Positions 39,882 to 49,915 of a stretch of DNA of 64,000 nucleotides are shown one piece after another (position 1 is the stretch's first letter; each line of letters starts with the position of its first letter). Location: NCBI RefSeq assembly GCF_002847445.1, contig NZ_CP025430.1, forward strand, positions 1,240,001-1,304,000, read 5' to 3'. Under the pieces are notes generated by a model. That model searched no databases and had not been told where the DNA came from. It was given only the letters and a program-made list of their open reading frames with translations. The position numbers and the translations under genes were made by a program. Origin of the DNA: Paracoccus zhejiangensis (GTDB lineage Bacteria > Pseudomonadota > Alphaproteobacteria > Rhodobacterales > Rhodobacteraceae).

Positions 39882-40997
39882 TCAGCCGCCGGTGCCGCGA
39901 TCGGGCAGGATCACGGTGAAGCGGCTGCCCTTGCCCTTCACGCTTTCGATCCGCAGCTGCCCGCGATGGCGGTTGATGATGTGCTTGACGATGGCAAGGC
40001 CCAGACCGGTGCCGCCCTCGGCGCGCGAGCGATGGGCATCGACGCGGTAGAAACGTTCGGTCAGGCGCGGCAGGTGCAAGGCCTCGATGCCGTCGCCGCG
40101 ATCCTCGACCAGGACCGACCAGCCCGGCCCGCGGAGGCGCGGCTCATGCGCTACATGGGCCAGGGAGACCCCGACCCAGCCACCGCTGCCGCCGTATTTC
40201 ACCGCGTTCTCGACGAGGTTCTGGAACACCTGCACCAGCTGGTCGGCATCGCCCGTCACCCGCACCTCGCCGGGCGGCAGGGTCAGGTCCAGCTTGACCC
40301 CGGCCGCCTCGGCCCGCTGCACCAGCGTATCGACCACCCCGCGCAACAGGCCGGTCAACTCGACCCGGCCCGAGGGACGGCGGCGTTCATCCGATTCCAC
40401 CCGGCTGAGCGACAGGAGATCGGCGACAAGGCGGTTCATCCGCCCGGCCTCGGCCTCCATGATCCCCAGGAACCGCGAGCGCGCGCCGGCATCGTCGCGG
40501 GCGGGGCCGCGCAGGGTCTCGATGAAACCGATCAGCGCGGTCAGCGGCGTGCGCAGCTCGTGGCTGACATTGGCAACGAAATCGCGGCGCATCTGATCGG
40601 CCTGCTCGATCCCCGAACCATCGGCCAGCGCGATCAGCGCGCCCTCGCCCATAGCCGGCGGCAGCGGGCTGGTGGTGATGTCGCAAGGGATCTGCCGGCC
40701 CTTGGCCGTGATGCTGGCGCGCAGCGCATGACCGCCGGGGGGCGGCGCGGGCAGTTGCGGATCGACCGGCGGGGCGGCATGGCCGGTGGGATCGATCACC
40801 CAGTCGAGCGACTGGATGACGCCCGGATGACGTAGCACGGTGACAAAGGGACGGTCGGTCAGGTCGGGGCCGAACATGGCCTCCGCTGCCGCATTGGCGG
40901 CGATGACCCGCATCCGCCGGTCCACCGCCAGCATGGCCAGTGGCACCGCCTCGAGAAACTGGGCGATCTGGCCAAGCTGGCGGGTGCTTTGCTGCAT
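39882..40997 (-). CDS. PAS-domain sensor histidine kinase, PhoR-like, soluble
   Basis: A 371-residue kinase. The PAS domain spans ~15-120 (AVPLAMLAVDRRMRVIAANAAAEAMF), the dimerisation domain carries the phosphorylated His in FVANVSHELRTPLTALIGFIE near 140-160, and the ATPase lobe shows VENAVKYG, DRGDGI and GGTGLGLAIVKHI (~265-350). The type is PhoR, but the usual N-terminal membrane spans and a phoB neighbour are missing; it sits between a gamma-carbonic anhydrase-like gene and rpiA. ATG 40997 shares a base with the previous stop. Confidence 0.88.
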   Translation of the reverse strand: MQQSTRQLGQIAQFLEAVPLAMLAVDRRMRVIAANAAAEAMFGPDLTDRPFVTVLRHPGVIQSLDWVIDPTGHAAPPVDPQLPAPPPGGHALRASITAKGRQIPCDITTSPLPPAMGEGALIALADGSGIEQADQMRRDFVANVSHELRTPLTALIGFIETLRGPARDDAGARSRFLGIMEAEAGRMNRLVADLLSLSRVESDERRRPSGRVELTGLLRGVVDTLVQRAEAAGVKLDLTLPPGEVRVTGDADQLVQVFQNLVENAVKYGGSGGWVGVSLAHVAHEPRLRGPGWSVLVEDRGDGIEALHLPRLTERFYRVDAHRSRAEGGTGLGLAIVKHIINRHRGQLRIESVKGKGSRFTVILPDRGTGG

Positions 40998-41518
40998 CAG
41001 CCGATCTGTTTCAGCCCGGCCCGGAAACGCGCGGCATTGCGGCGATAGCGCGCGGCGGATTCCAGCAGGCCCTGTTGCGCCGCCTCGTCCAGCTGGCGCA
41101 CGATCTTGCCCGGCACGCCCATCACCAGCGAGCCCGGCGGGATCTCCTTGCCCTCGCCGATAAGCGCGCCCGCCCCGATCAGCGAGCCGGCGCCGATCTT
41201 GGCGCCGTTGAGGATGGTGGCGCCCATGCCGACCAGAACGCCCTCGCCGATGGTGCAGCCATGCAGGATCGCCCGGTGGCCGATGGTGCAATTCGCGCCG
41301 ATGGTCAGCGGATAGCCCGGATCGGTGTGAAAGACGCAGAGGTCCTGCACATTGCTGCCGGTGCCCACTCGGATCTCCTCGTTATCGCCGCGCAGCACCG
41401 CGCCCCACCAGACGCTGGCGCCGGCTTCCAGCACCACGCGGCCCATCAGCTGCGCATCCGCCGCAACCCAGGCATCCCCGGCCAGCTCGGGTGCGATCCC
41501 GTCCAGTTCCCAGATCAT
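40997..41518 (-). CDS. Gamma-carbonic anhydrase-like hexapeptide protein
   Basis: A 173-residue left-handed beta-helix protein. Hexapeptide repeats span residues ~12-140. Candidate zinc-binding His residues occur in LCVFHTDPG near 63, and [11 protein letters not shown] near 80-85, the gamma-class layout. Many YrdA/PaaY-like family members bind zinc; catalytic carbonic anhydrase activity is variable. Overlaps gmk by ATGA, so it is in the gmk-cah-phoR-rpiA-gor string. Confidence 0.9.
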   Translation of the reverse strand: MIWELDGIAPELAGDAWVAADAQLMGRVVLEAGASVWWGAVLRGDNEEIRVGTGSNVQDLCVFHTDPGYPLTIGANCTIGHRAILHGCTIGEGVLVGMGATILNGAKIGAGSLIGAGALIGEGKEIPPGSLVMGVPGKIVRQLDEAAQQGLLESAARYRRNAARFRAGLKQIG

Positions 41519-42144
41519 TCGTCCCCCTCCATCAACTGCTTCACGAAATTGCCCAGACCGGCGCGGCGGTTGCGGCGCAGACGTTCGGCCGACAGGATGG
41601 CGCGCAGATCGGCCTCGGTCCGGTCCAGGTCGTCATTGACCAGAACATAGTCATATTCGGCCCAATGGCTGATCTCGCCCCGGCTTTTCGCCATCCGGCC
41701 GGCAATCACCTCGTCGCTGTCCTGCCCGCGTGTGCGCAGCCGCCGTTCCAGTTCCGGCAGCGAGGGCGGCAGGACGAAGATCGACACGACATGCCCGCCA
41801 AGGGCCGAGGCACGGATCTGCTGCCCGCCCTGCCAATCCACGTCGAACAGCGTATCGCGCCCGGCCCGCATCGCCGCCTCGACCGGCGCGCGCGGACTGC
41901 CATAGAGATTGCCGAAGACCTCGGCATGTTCCAGCATCTGGTCGGTGCGGACCAGTTCGCGGAAGTCATCGGCGCTGGTGAAATGGTAATGCTGGCCGTC
42001 CACCTCGCCCGGGCGCGGCGATCGGGTGGTGGCCGAGACCGAGAAGCTGAGACTGTCGTCCCAGTCCATCAGCCGCCGCGCCAGCGTGGATTTGCCCGCG
42101 CCCGAAGGCGAGGACAGGATGATCAGCAGTCCGGTTCGTTCCAT
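41515..42144 (-). CDS. gmk: Guanylate kinase
   Basis: A 209-residue kinase converting GMP and ATP to GDP and ADP. The P-loop [14 protein letters not shown] is at residues ~8-21; [21 protein letters not shown] near 34-54 is the GMP-binding signature. ATG 42144 (MERTGLL) follows an AGAGGA site; upstream open frame has no support. First gene of the operon, divergent from a PAS-domain protein with a perfect CtrA box between. Confidence 0.96.
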   Translation of the reverse strand: MERTGLLIILSSPSGAGKSTLARRLMDWDDSLSFSVSATTRSPRPGEVDGQHYHFTSADDFRELVRTDQMLEHAEVFGNLYGSPRAPVEAAMRAGRDTLFDVDWQGGQQIRASALGGHVVSIFVLPPSLPELERRLRTRGQDSDEVIAGRMAKSRGEISHWAEYDYVLVNDDLDRTEADLRAILSAERLRRNRRAGLGNFVKQLMEGDE

Positions 42145-42248
42145 GCGATCCTCTGGCGCCTCAAGCTGGCCCCTGATGGCAAAGCCCCCGGTCCCGGTCA
42201 ACCCCGCGGCTTGCCGCGGCGGTCGGGCGCGTTGCCGAAGCGGATTGG

Positions 42249-42264
42249 TTAACCATCTGTTAAC
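42249..42264. promoter_or_regulatory. CtrA-binding box (perfect TTAA-N7-TTAAC)
   Basis: TTAACCATCTGTTAAC matches the alphaproteobacterial CtrA consensus exactly. It lies 86 bases before the chosen start of the PAS protein and 105 bases before the divergent gmk. ChpT, which phosphorylates CtrA, is encoded 5 kb away. Confidence 0.6.
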
Positions 42265-42349
42265 AAAGGACTCGGATGAGACCGATACAGCGGCTATTCT
42301 GGCTGTGGTACTGTTGTGTTTGTCGCCCGCTTTTTCAGGGAATCAGCCT

Positions 42350-43129
42350 TTGCCCGATGACAATCAGAAATCAGGGGATCTCCCACCGGGGGCCGGCGGC
42401 CGGGTGCTGCATCTGGCCGAGTTCGATGCGAACAACCCGGCGCGCATCCTCGCCGATCTGCGCGATTATTGGCAGAGCCTGCGTCGGGGCCGCGCCATCC
42501 CGCTGCGCTCGGAGATCGAACCCAAGGGCATTCGCGGGGCGCTGGATTACGCCTTCATCCTCGAGCGGGTGGCGCCGGGCGCCGCGCGCTTCAGGCTGGC
42601 CGGACGGCACCTGATCGACCTGATGGGGATGGAGGTGCGGGGGATGCCGCTTTGCGCCTTCCTCAATCCCGGATCGCGGGGGCGGCTGTCGGACGTGCTG
42701 GAAACCGTGTTCCACGCCCCGCAGCTGGCCGAGCTGACGCTGGTGGCCAAGGCGGAATACGCCCGCCCGGCGCTGGCGGCGCGGATGCTGCTGATGCCGC
42801 TGCGCTCCGATCTCGGCGATGTCACCCGCGCGCTTGGCTGCCTGATCAGCGAGGGCGAGCCGGGCAGCCTGCCGCGGCGCTTCGACCTAGTGCGCGAACG
42901 TATCCTGCCGATCTTCGAAGGGGCCGAGATCGTCGCCCCCTCGGCCTCGGCACCCGGCTTCGCCGAGCCGCCGGCCGACTGGCGCCGGACCCGGCTGCCC
43001 GCCCCGGCCGAACCTGCGACGCCAGCAGCAGCACCGGCTGCCCCGGCACCCTCGGCCGCTGCCACCGCCCTGCCCGAGACGCCCGAGGATCGCCGCGCCC
43101 GTTTCCGGGTGGTGGTCCGCAACGACTAG
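42350..43129 (+). CDS. PAS_5-type PAS domain protein
   Basis: About 259 residues. Residues ~25-170 form a PAS domain of the alphaproteobacterial PAS_5 class (DLRDYWQSLRRGRAIPLRSEI, LERVAPGAARFRLAGRHLIDLMGMEVRGMP). The C-terminus is a Pro/Ala-rich tail ending RRARFRVVVRND. No ATG precedes the domain in frame; TTG 42350 has AGGGAA 7 bases upstream and is chosen. GTG at the HLAEF segment is an alternative. The CtrA box upstream suggests cell-cycle or motility-linked control. No output domain, so a signalling partner or pilus/motility regulator is speculative. Confidence 0.75.
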   Translation: MPDDNQKSGDLPPGAGGRVLHLAEFDANNPARILADLRDYWQSLRRGRAIPLRSEIEPKGIRGALDYAFILERVAPGAARFRLAGRHLIDLMGMEVRGMPLCAFLNPGSRGRLSDVLETVFHAPQLAELTLVAKAEYARPALAARMLLMPLRSDLGDVTRALGCLISEGEPGSLPRRFDLVRERILPIFEGAEIVAPSASAPGFAEPPADWRRTRLPAPAEPATPAAAPAAPAPSAAATALPETPEDRRARFRVVVRND

Positions 43130-43135
43130 CGCCGC

Positions 43136-44119
43136 TCAGCCCCGGTCGCGCCGATAGGCCCAGCCCGGCGCCTTGCCGCCACGCCCTGCCGACCACAGCA
43201 TGACCTCGCCGGTGCGGCGAAAGCCGACGCCCTCCAGCATCCGCGCCGAAGCCGGGTTGTCGGTAAAGACCTCGGCCTCGAGATGCGGCGGGGCATAGCG
43301 GGCGTCGATCTCGGCCAGAAAGGCCTGCAGGATCTCGCGGCCAAAGCCCTGACCCCAGCTGTCGGGCGAGAGGAAGTAATAGATCGGCGGGGCGTTCTTG
43401 CCGTCCAGCCGACCGACGCCGATCGAGCCGATGACCCTGCCCGCGTGGCGGATTGCCAGACGATAGGGCGGCACCAGCGATTCAGCGGGGAAGATCGGGG
43501 CGAAATCGACCATCTTCATCCCCGGCCGGAAGATGAACAGCATCTGCGCCACATCGGGCCGGGTGGCGATGTCATAGAGCGCCGGCAGATCGGCAGGTTC
43601 TGCCCGGTTGATCACGAGCCGCCCGGTGTCAATCGAGACGCCGTGTCGGGCCGCGAAGGCGGCGCGGGTCAGCACCACCCGGGTCGCCGGAACGTCCCGC
43701 CCCAGCCGGACGGAAAAGACGGTCCCCGGATGCGGGTCACCGAAACCCAGCTCATCCAGCAACGCCGCCGAGGCAGTGTTGCCCTGAAGGTAGCTGGCCG
43801 TCACCTGCTGGTGTCCTGCCGCAAAACTGCGGGTCAATGCCAGCACGGCGGCGCGGCGCGCTACGCCCTGCCGGCGAAAGGCGGGCAGCACCCAGTAGCC
43901 CAGGTCACCGCCCGAGCGCACCCCGCCGGCCAGCGCACCATTCACCCGGATGGCATGGTCATCCGGCCCCGCCTCGGCGATGAATCTCCGTGCATCGGCC
44001 AGCCCATAGGGAAAGGGCACGCTGCTCAGCCATTGCGTCGTGTCGAGATCGGCCAGCGCCCCGGCGATCAGGGGCGCATCGGCCTCACCCAGCCTGTCCA
44101 GCACGATCCCGTCCGCCAT
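43136..44119 (-). CDS. Protein with two GNAT acetyltransferase domains
   Basis: A 327-residue protein with tandem GNAT folds. Domain 1 (~5-150) has the acetyl-CoA loop in LPAFRRQGVARRAA near 77-90. Domain 2 (~165-320) has LSPDSWGQGFGREILQAFL near 255-272. Both keep the Q/RxxGxG/A pattern (RRQGVA; GQGFGR), so both could bind acetyl-CoA. Single-domain relatives include RimJ/RimL-type N-acetyltransferases. It begins 3 bases after rnd and is probably cotranscribed; substrate unknown. Confidence 0.88.
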   Translation of the reverse strand: MADGIVLDRLGEADAPLIAGALADLDTTQWLSSVPFPYGLADARRFIAEAGPDDHAIRVNGALAGGVRSGGDLGYWVLPAFRRQGVARRAAVLALTRSFAAGHQQVTASYLQGNTASAALLDELGFGDPHPGTVFSVRLGRDVPATRVVLTRAAFAARHGVSIDTGRLVINRAEPADLPALYDIATRPDVAQMLFIFRPGMKMVDFAPIFPAESLVPPYRLAIRHAGRVIGSIGVGRLDGKNAPPIYYFLSPDSWGQGFGREILQAFLAEIDARYAPPHLEAEVFTDNPASARMLEGVGFRRTGEVMLWSAGRGGKAPGWAYRRDRG

Positions 44120-44122
44120 GGC

Positions 44123-45304
44123 TCAGCCGATCGGGACCACGCGCACCATGCCGCCCTCGGCCGAGAGCGCGATCTGCCCCCCGGCCAGACGCAGCGCGTC
44201 GGCGCCGAAGACCTCGGCGCGCCAGCCCGACAGCGCCGGCACGTCCCGCGCCCCGCTGGCGATGGCATCCAGATCGGCGGCCGAGGCGATCAGCTTCGAG
44301 GCCACTCCGGTCTCGTCCGACTTGGCCTTCAACAGCACCCGCAGCAGATCGGCCAGCGCCGGATTGCCCGGACGGCCCGGCTCGGTCTTCTCCGGCTCGG
44401 GCAGATCGCGCGCCTCCTGCCCGGCCTTCACCGCCGCGAGGATACCTGCCGCGATCTCGCCCCGCCGCGCCTCGCGCAGCAGCAGACGCGACTTGCCCAG
44501 ATCGCCCTCGTCCGCCGGCTTGGTCGAGGCCAGCTCGATCATCGCATCGTCCTTGTAGACGCGCGAGCGCGGCACGTCGCGTTCCTGCGCATAGGTCTCG
44601 CGGAAGCGGGCCAGTTCGCGCAGGATGGCAAGGAAGCGCGGCGAGTTCGAGCGCGTGCGCACCCGCTGCCAGGCATCCTCGGGCCGGGTGATGTAGGTCT
44701 CGGGGTCTTCCAGCACGCCGATCTCCTCGGCCAGCCAGCTTTCGCGCCCGGATTTCTTCAGCTGCGCCGACAGATGTTCATAGATCTGGCGCAGATGGGT
44801 CACATCCGCCAGCGCATAGGCCTTTTGCGCATCCGACAGGGGCCGGCGCGACCAGTCGGTGAAGCGCGAGGACTTGTCCAGATCGGCCTTGACGATCTTG
44901 CGCACCAGCGTCTCGTAGCCGACCTGCTCGCCAAAGCCGCAGACCATGGCCGCAACCTGCGTGTCGAACAGCGGTTCGGGGAAGATGCCGGCATCGTGGA
45001 AGAAGATCTCCAGATCCTGCCGCGCGGCGTGGAACACCTTGACCGTCGCCTTGTGGCGGAAGAGGTCATAAAGCGGCTCCAGCGACAGGCCCTTCACCAT
45101 CGGATCGACCAGCACCGCCTGCCCGCCCGCGATCTTGGCGGTCGAGGCGGGTGGCAGGGCCATCTGGATCAGGCAGAGCTTGGAATAATAGGTCCGCTCG
45201 CGCAGGAATTCGGTATCGAGCGTGACATAGGCCTCGGCCTTGGCGGCCTCGCAGAATTTGGCCAGTTCTTCGGTCGTGGTGATGGTGGTGATCTTGTCGC
45301 TCAT
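44123..45304 (-). CDS. rnd: Ribonuclease D
   Basis: A 393-residue 3'-5' exoribonuclease that trims tRNA 3' ends. DEDDy residues: DTEF in YVTLDTEFLRERTYY near residue 29, Asp in VFHAARQDLEIFFHD near 87, and YALADVTHLRQIYEHL near 151 (Tyr and Asp). HRDC-like helical domains follow (~205-290). ATG 45304 (MSDKITTI) is the usual family start, though the ribosome site is weak. Confidence 0.93.
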   Translation of the reverse strand: MSDKITTITTTEELAKFCEAAKAEAYVTLDTEFLRERTYYSKLCLIQMALPPASTAKIAGGQAVLVDPMVKGLSLEPLYDLFRHKATVKVFHAARQDLEIFFHDAGIFPEPLFDTQVAAMVCGFGEQVGYETLVRKIVKADLDKSSRFTDWSRRPLSDAQKAYALADVTHLRQIYEHLSAQLKKSGRESWLAEEIGVLEDPETYITRPEDAWQRVRTRSNSPRFLAILRELARFRETYAQERDVPRSRVYKDDAMIELASTKPADEGDLGKSRLLLREARRGEIAAGILAAVKAGQEARDLPEPEKTEPGRPGNPALADLLRVLLKAKSDETGVASKLIASAADLDAIASGARDVPALSGWRAEVFGADALRLAGGQIALSAEGGMVRVVPIG

Positions 45305-45406
45305 GCGGCCCATACAATTGTAAATAGGGCGGTTCGTCCGCCGGGATCGCAATCCCATAGGCGCTTGCCCGTGAAAAGAAAAGCGCGCCGCACGAAGCGG
45401 CCGCCC

Positions 45407-46537
45407 TTACAGCGGCGGAATATCGCCGCCTTCGCGCATCGCGTGAAATTCCGCGACGAAATCATCCAGACGCTGCGCCGCAATCGCCTCGCGCAGCCCT
45501 GCCATCAATTCCTGATAATAATGCAGGTTGTGCCAGGTCAACAACATGCCCGAGATCATCTCGCCCGAGCGGAAGACATGGTGCAGATAGGCGCGGCTAT
45601 AGCCGGTGCAGGCCGGGCAGCTGCAGGCCTCGTCCAGCGGGCGCGGATCGTCGGCATGGCGGGCATTCTTGATGTTCACCTGCCCGCGCCGGGTCCAGGC
45701 CTGCCCGGTCCGGCCCGAGCGCGAGGGCAACACGCAATCCATCATGTCGATGCCGCGCTGGACGGCGCCGACGATGTCATCGGGCTTGCCCACCCCCATC
45801 AGGTAGCGCGGCCGATCCTCGGGCAAGAGGCCGGGGGCATAGTCGAGCACACCCAGCATCGCCTCCTGCCCCTCGCCCACGGCAAGACCGCCGATGGCAT
45901 AGCCCTCGAAACCGATGGCTTTCAGCGCCTCGGCACTTTCCTCGCGCAGTTCGCGGGTAACGCCGCCCTGCATGATGCCGAAGAGGGCATGGCCTGGACG
46001 GTCGCCGAAGGCGTCGCGTGACCGCTGCGCCCACCGCATCGACAGGCGCATGGATTTCGCCACATCCTCTTCCGCCGCCGGCAGGGCTGGGCATTCGTCG
46101 AAGGCCATGACGATATCGCTGCCCAGAAGCCGCTGGATCTCCATGCTGGTCTCGGGCGAGAGGAAATGCTTCGAACCGTCGACATGGCTTGAGAAGGTCA
46201 CACCCTCCTCGGTCAGCTTGCGCAGGCCGGCAAGGCTCATCACCTGGAAGCCGCCGCTGTCGGTCAGGATCGGGCGCTGCCAGTTCATGAACTGGTGCAG
46301 CCCGCCCAGCCTCGCGATCCGCTCGGCCCCCGGCCGCAGCATCAGGTGATAGGTGTTGCCCAGCAGGATATCGGCCCCGGTCTGGCGCACGCTCTCGGGC
46401 AGCATCGCCTTGACCGTGGCGGCGGTGCCCACCGGCATGAAGGCCGGGGTACGCACCTCGCCCCTCGGGGTCTGGATGGCGCCGGTGCGGGCGCGGCCAT
46501 CGGTGGCGTTGAGGGCAAAGGAAAAGCGGTCGGTCAT
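45407..46537 (-). CDS. tgt: tRNA-guanine(34) transglycosylase
   Basis: A 376-residue enzyme exchanging guanine for preQ1 at tRNA position 34 in queuosine synthesis. Seen are [15 protein letters not shown] near residue 60, [13 protein letters not shown] near 90 with the proton-handling Asp, [20 protein letters not shown] near 270, and the zinc site [17 protein letters not shown] near 305-320. ATG 46537 (MTDRFSF) matches the family. Alone among its neighbours in function; no other queuosine gene in the window. Confidence 0.97.
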   Translation of the reverse strand: MTDRFSFALNATDGRARTGAIQTPRGEVRTPAFMPVGTAATVKAMLPESVRQTGADILLGNTYHLMLRPGAERIARLGGLHQFMNWQRPILTDSGGFQVMSLAGLRKLTEEGVTFSSHVDGSKHFLSPETSMEIQRLLGSDIVMAFDECPALPAAEEDVAKSMRLSMRWAQRSRDAFGDRPGHALFGIMQGGVTRELREESAEALKAIGFEGYAIGGLAVGEGQEAMLGVLDYAPGLLPEDRPRYLMGVGKPDDIVGAVQRGIDMMDCVLPSRSGRTGQAWTRRGQVNIKNARHADDPRPLDEACSCPACTGYSRAYLHHVFRSGEMISGMLLTWHNLHYYQELMAGLREAIAAQRLDDFVAEFHAMREGGDIPPL

Positions 46538-46692
46538 GGCGGGGTCCGGGATCTGCAACCGGGTGTCCTTACCGGCTTTGCGCGGCTGGCGCAACGCGGG
46601 CGCAAAACACGGCTGCCTTTGAGCCGCCTCGCCCTCTGGACCCGAAGCAGATCGAGGCCTATATAAACTGTCGGAATTGCCGAGGACATGAC

Positions 46693-47052
46693 ATGAGCTC
46701 TGAGCCCCTGATGGAAGGCGCGCCGCTGATCCGGCCGTCGACGACCGAGCACCCGCTCTACGAGCAGGTGGTCGAGGCGTGCAAGACCGTCTATGACCCG
46801 GAGATCCCGGTGAACATCTTCGACCTGGGCCTGATCTACACCATCGAGATCGATGCCGAGAACGCGGTGAACGTGGTCATGACCCTGACCGCCCCCGGCT
46901 GTCCCGTCGCCGGAGAGATGCCGGGCTGGGTCGCCGATGCCATCGAACCCCTGCCCGGGGTGAAACAGGTCGATGTCGCCATGACCTTCGATCCGCAATG
47001 GGGCATGGACATGATGTCCGACGAGGCCCGGCTGGAACTGGGCTTCATGTAA
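46693..47052 (+). CDS. sufT: SUF system assembly factor SufT (MIP18/DUF59 family)
   Basis: A 119-residue protein. The DUF59 pattern [21 protein letters not shown] near residue 34 and [18 protein letters not shown] near 62, with the conserved Cys, identify SufT, which helps Fe-S cluster maturation. The start has only a weak site (AGGAC). sufA follows 74 bases downstream, so the two probably represent the end of a SUF gene set located elsewhere. Confidence 0.92.
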   Translation: MSSEPLMEGAPLIRPSTTEHPLYEQVVEACKTVYDPEIPVNIFDLGLIYTIEIDAENAVNVVMTLTAPGCPVAGEMPGWVADAIEPLPGVKQVDVAMTFDPQWGMDMMSDEARLELGFM

Positions 47053-47126
47053 GCGGCGCGCCGCCGGGACTTGAGCCGGTCGGGCCGTGACCCTATCTAT
47101 GGCCTCTAGGATCGAAAGGCCCAGCC

Positions 47127-47501
47127 ATGTTCGGAATTCCGGGGAAAAGCCCCGTCACCATCACCCAAGCCGCAGAGCGGCAGATTGCCCGGCTGATGTC
47201 GGGCAAGCAGGCTGTCGGCCTGCGCATCGGCCTGAAAAAGGGCGGCTGCGCCGGCATGGAATACACGATGGAACTGGCCCAGACCGCCGACAAGGCCGAC
47301 GAGGTGGTCGAGCAGGGCGAGGCGCGGGTGCTGATCGCGCCGATGGCGCAGATGTTCCTGTTCGGGACCGTGATCGATTACGAGACCGGCCTCTTGGAAT
47401 CCGGCTTCAAGTTCCGCAACCCGAATGTCACCGATACCTGCGGCTGCGGCGAATCCATCCGCTTCGAGCCGCTGGAAGGTGCGCGCGCACCGGGCGCCTG
47501 A
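47127..47501 (+). CDS. sufA: A-type iron-sulfur carrier SufA/IscA
   Basis: A 124-residue Fe-S carrier protein. The three conserved Cys are in KKGGCAGMEY near residue 37 and DTCGCGES near 107. ITQAAERQIARLM near 12 is the usual family start. It accepts clusters from the SUF scaffold and passes them to apoproteins. Neighbour of sufT on the same strand. Confidence 0.93.
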   Translation: MFGIPGKSPVTITQAAERQIARLMSGKQAVGLRIGLKKGGCAGMEYTMELAQTADKADEVVEQGEARVLIAPMAQMFLFGTVIDYETGLLESGFKFRNPNVTDTCGCGESIRFEPLEGARAPGA

Positions 47502-47580
47502 GCGACAAATCGCGCCCCGCCTTGATCCTTGCGCGGGGGGAGCTTAATCCCGTCCTCGATAGATCGCAGGAGGGATAATC

Positions 47581-48333
47581 ATGGCACCGCGTAAACTTGC
47601 CGCCGGAAACTGGAAGATGAACGGCGATCTGGCCGCGCTGGATCAGATCGACGCGCTGGCCCGCGATCACGCCGCGCCCGGTTGTGATGTGCTGATCTGC
47701 CCGCCTGCGGTGCTGATCCATCCGATGGCTGCCCGTGTCTCCGGCCTTGCTGACACCATCGCTGTCGGAGGGCAGGATTGCCATGCCGCCGCCTCGGGCG
47801 CGCATACCGGCGACATCTCTGCAGTTCAGTTGAAGGATGCGGGCGCGAGCCATGTGATCCTTGGCCATTCCGAGCGCCGCACGGATCATGGCGAAACCGA
47901 TGCCGAAGTTACGGCCAAGGCGGCAGCGGCGCATCGGGCCGGGCTGGTCGCGATCATCTGCGTCGGTGAAAGCGAGGCGCAGCGCGATGCCGGCGAGACG
48001 CTGGACGTGATCGCCGCGCAACTGGCCGGCTCGATCCCCGAAGGGGCCACCGCCCGGAATACCGTCATCGCCTATGAGCCGATCTGGGCCATCGGCACCG
48101 GTCGCACGCCCACCAACGACCAGATCGCCGAGGTTCACCAGTTGATGCGCGACCGGCTGACCGCCCGTTTCGCCGATGGCGACCAGATGAGCCTGCTCTA
48201 TGGCGGCAGCGTCAAGCCGGGCAACGCGGCCGAGATCTTCGCCATCGCGCATGTGAACGGCGCGCTGGTCGGCGGCGCCAGCCTGAAGGCCAGCGATTTT
48301 GGGCCGATCGTCTCGGCGCTTGGCGCGGCTTAA
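47581..48333 (+). CDS. tpiA: Triose-phosphate isomerase
   Basis: A 250-residue TIM-barrel enzyme between dihydroxyacetone phosphate and glyceraldehyde 3-phosphate. Catalytic Lys in AAGNWKMNG (residues 7-15), His in ILGHSERR near 97, Glu in [11 protein letters not shown] near 163 and the phosphate loop YGGSVKPGN near 203. A GGAGGG ribosome site precedes the ATG by 6 bases. Single gene; it is followed by a 161-base gap before the polysaccharide locus. Confidence 0.97.
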   Translation: MAPRKLAAGNWKMNGDLAALDQIDALARDHAAPGCDVLICPPAVLIHPMAARVSGLADTIAVGGQDCHAAASGAHTGDISAVQLKDAGASHVILGHSERRTDHGETDAEVTAKAAAAHRAGLVAIICVGESEAQRDAGETLDVIAAQLAGSIPEGATARNTVIAYEPIWAIGTGRTPTNDQIAEVHQLMRDRLTARFADGDQMSLLYGGSVKPGNAAEIFAIAHVNGALVGGASLKASDFGPIVSALGAA

Positions 48334-48494
48334 CCGGCCTGGCCTGGCGGTGTCCGCAAGGATGATTGAAAATCCTTTGGTATACATGCCATCCTCGGGC
48401 GTCGCCGGGGATTCGCAGCCGTTTCCCCGCGCGGCCTCTGATCAGGGTGGTCGGTGACCGAGTTGCTTTCGTTACACGAGGACCGACTGTCCAG

Positions 48495-49862
48495 ATGATC
48501 CGACGCCTGACCTCCCGGCTTTATCACGACGAGGGCCTGTCATGGCGTGCCCTGCGCAGCGGCATGTGGACCCTTGCCGGCTTCGGTGGCGGGCAGGCCC
48601 TGCGGCTGGTGGTGAACCTCGCCCTGGCACGCCTGCTGTTTCCGAGCGCCTTCGGCACCATGGCTCTGATCATGGTGCTGATCCAGGGGCTGAACAACTT
48701 TTCCGATGTCGGCACCCGCCCGGCGGTGCTGCGCAGCCCGCGCGGCGACGACCCCGATTTTCTCAACACCGCTTGGACCATCGAGATCATGCGGGGGGTG
48801 GCGCTGTGGCTCGTCTGCTGTGCGCTGGCAGTCCCATATGCGCGGTTCTATGATGCACCCGAGATTGCGGCCTATCTCGTCGTTGCCGGCTTCGGCTCGG
48901 TCATTCACGGGCTGCAACCGATGCGGATTCTGACGGCAGAGCGACACATGTCGCTACGTCAGGTGACGAAGGCTGATCTTCTTTCGCAGGTGATCACCTC
49001 GGTCATGCTTGTCATCCTGGCCTGGGTCACCGCCTCGATCTGGGCTCTGGTGGTGATGCTGGTCGTCGGAGGCATTGTCCGCATCCTGATCATGCTCTGG
49101 ATGATCCCCGGCCACCGTGACCGCCTGCAATGGGACCGGGAAGCTGTCCATGAACTAACCAGTTTCGGCAAATGGATCTTTCCCAGTACCATCCTTGGGT
49201 TTCTGATCAATCAGGGCGACAAGGCGATCTTCGGCCGTTATCTCACTTTGACTCAATTGGGTCTCTATAATATCGGCTTCTTTCTCGCCAGCTTTCCGCA
49301 GATGCTGGGCAGCGCGATCGTTGCGCGGATCATGATTCCGCTCTACCGGGAATCTCCGCCCGGCGCCGGCCCGAACGAGTTCGGTCGCATCCGCCGCATC
49401 CGCTTTGCCCTGACCGGCGGAATTCTGAGCGCAACGCTGCTGGTCGCCTTCCTGGGACCCTGGCTGGTCGAGTTGCTTTATGACCAGCGCTATCAGCAGT
49501 CGGGGATTATGGTCACACTGATTGCCAGTGTCGTGGTTCCCCAAGTCATCCTGCTAGGAAATGACCTTCCGGCACTTGCCGCCGGGGATTCTCGCGGGTT
49601 CTTCTATCTAATAGCCGTCCGCGCAGTCCTGTTTCTGAGCTGCTTCTGGATCGGCTCGCATTTTGGAGGCCTCCTTGGTGCGTTGCTCGGACAGGCGGTT
49701 GGCACTATTCTTTCGTACCCCGCGCTTGCACTATTGGCGCGACGCCACCACGCTTGGGATCCACTCCATGACGGGGTTTTCGCGCTGATTGCGGTGACCG
49801 TGCTGTCACTCATCCTGTTTCCGCGGCTCGACGAGATCCGGGCATTGGCTCAGGTCGGCTGA
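48495..49862 (+). CDS. Polysaccharide flippase (Wzx/MATE-like, oligosaccharide flippase family)
   Basis: A 455-residue inner-membrane protein with 12-14 hydrophobic helices, beginning MIRRLTSRLYHDEG. The first helix block SGMWTLAGFGGGQALRLVVNLALARLL near residue 22 and FGTMALIMVLIQGLNNFSDVGT near 52 are typical of Wzx-type lipid-linked oligosaccharide flippases. It would move undecaprenyl-linked repeat units to the periplasm. ATG 48495 has GAGGA at a rather long distance. First gene of the 48.5-55.1 kb surface polysaccharide locus. Confidence 0.88.
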   Translation: MIRRLTSRLYHDEGLSWRALRSGMWTLAGFGGGQALRLVVNLALARLLFPSAFGTMALIMVLIQGLNNFSDVGTRPAVLRSPRGDDPDFLNTAWTIEIMRGVALWLVCCALAVPYARFYDAPEIAAYLVVAGFGSVIHGLQPMRILTAERHMSLRQVTKADLLSQVITSVMLVILAWVTASIWALVVMLVVGGIVRILIMLWMIPGHRDRLQWDREAVHELTSFGKWIFPSTILGFLINQGDKAIFGRYLTLTQLGLYNIGFFLASFPQMLGSAIVARIMIPLYRESPPGAGPNEFGRIRRIRFALTGGILSATLLVAFLGPWLVELLYDQRYQQSGIMVTLIASVVVPQVILLGNDLPALAAGDSRGFFYLIAVRAVLFLSCFWIGSHFGGLLGALLGQAVGTILSYPALALLARRHHAWDPLHDGVFALIAVTVLSLILFPRLDEIRALAQVG

Positions 49863-49915
49863 GCGGAATGAGAGCGGCCGACTGGCCCCGCCGATCGGCT
49901 GGTGCGAAGACGGGT

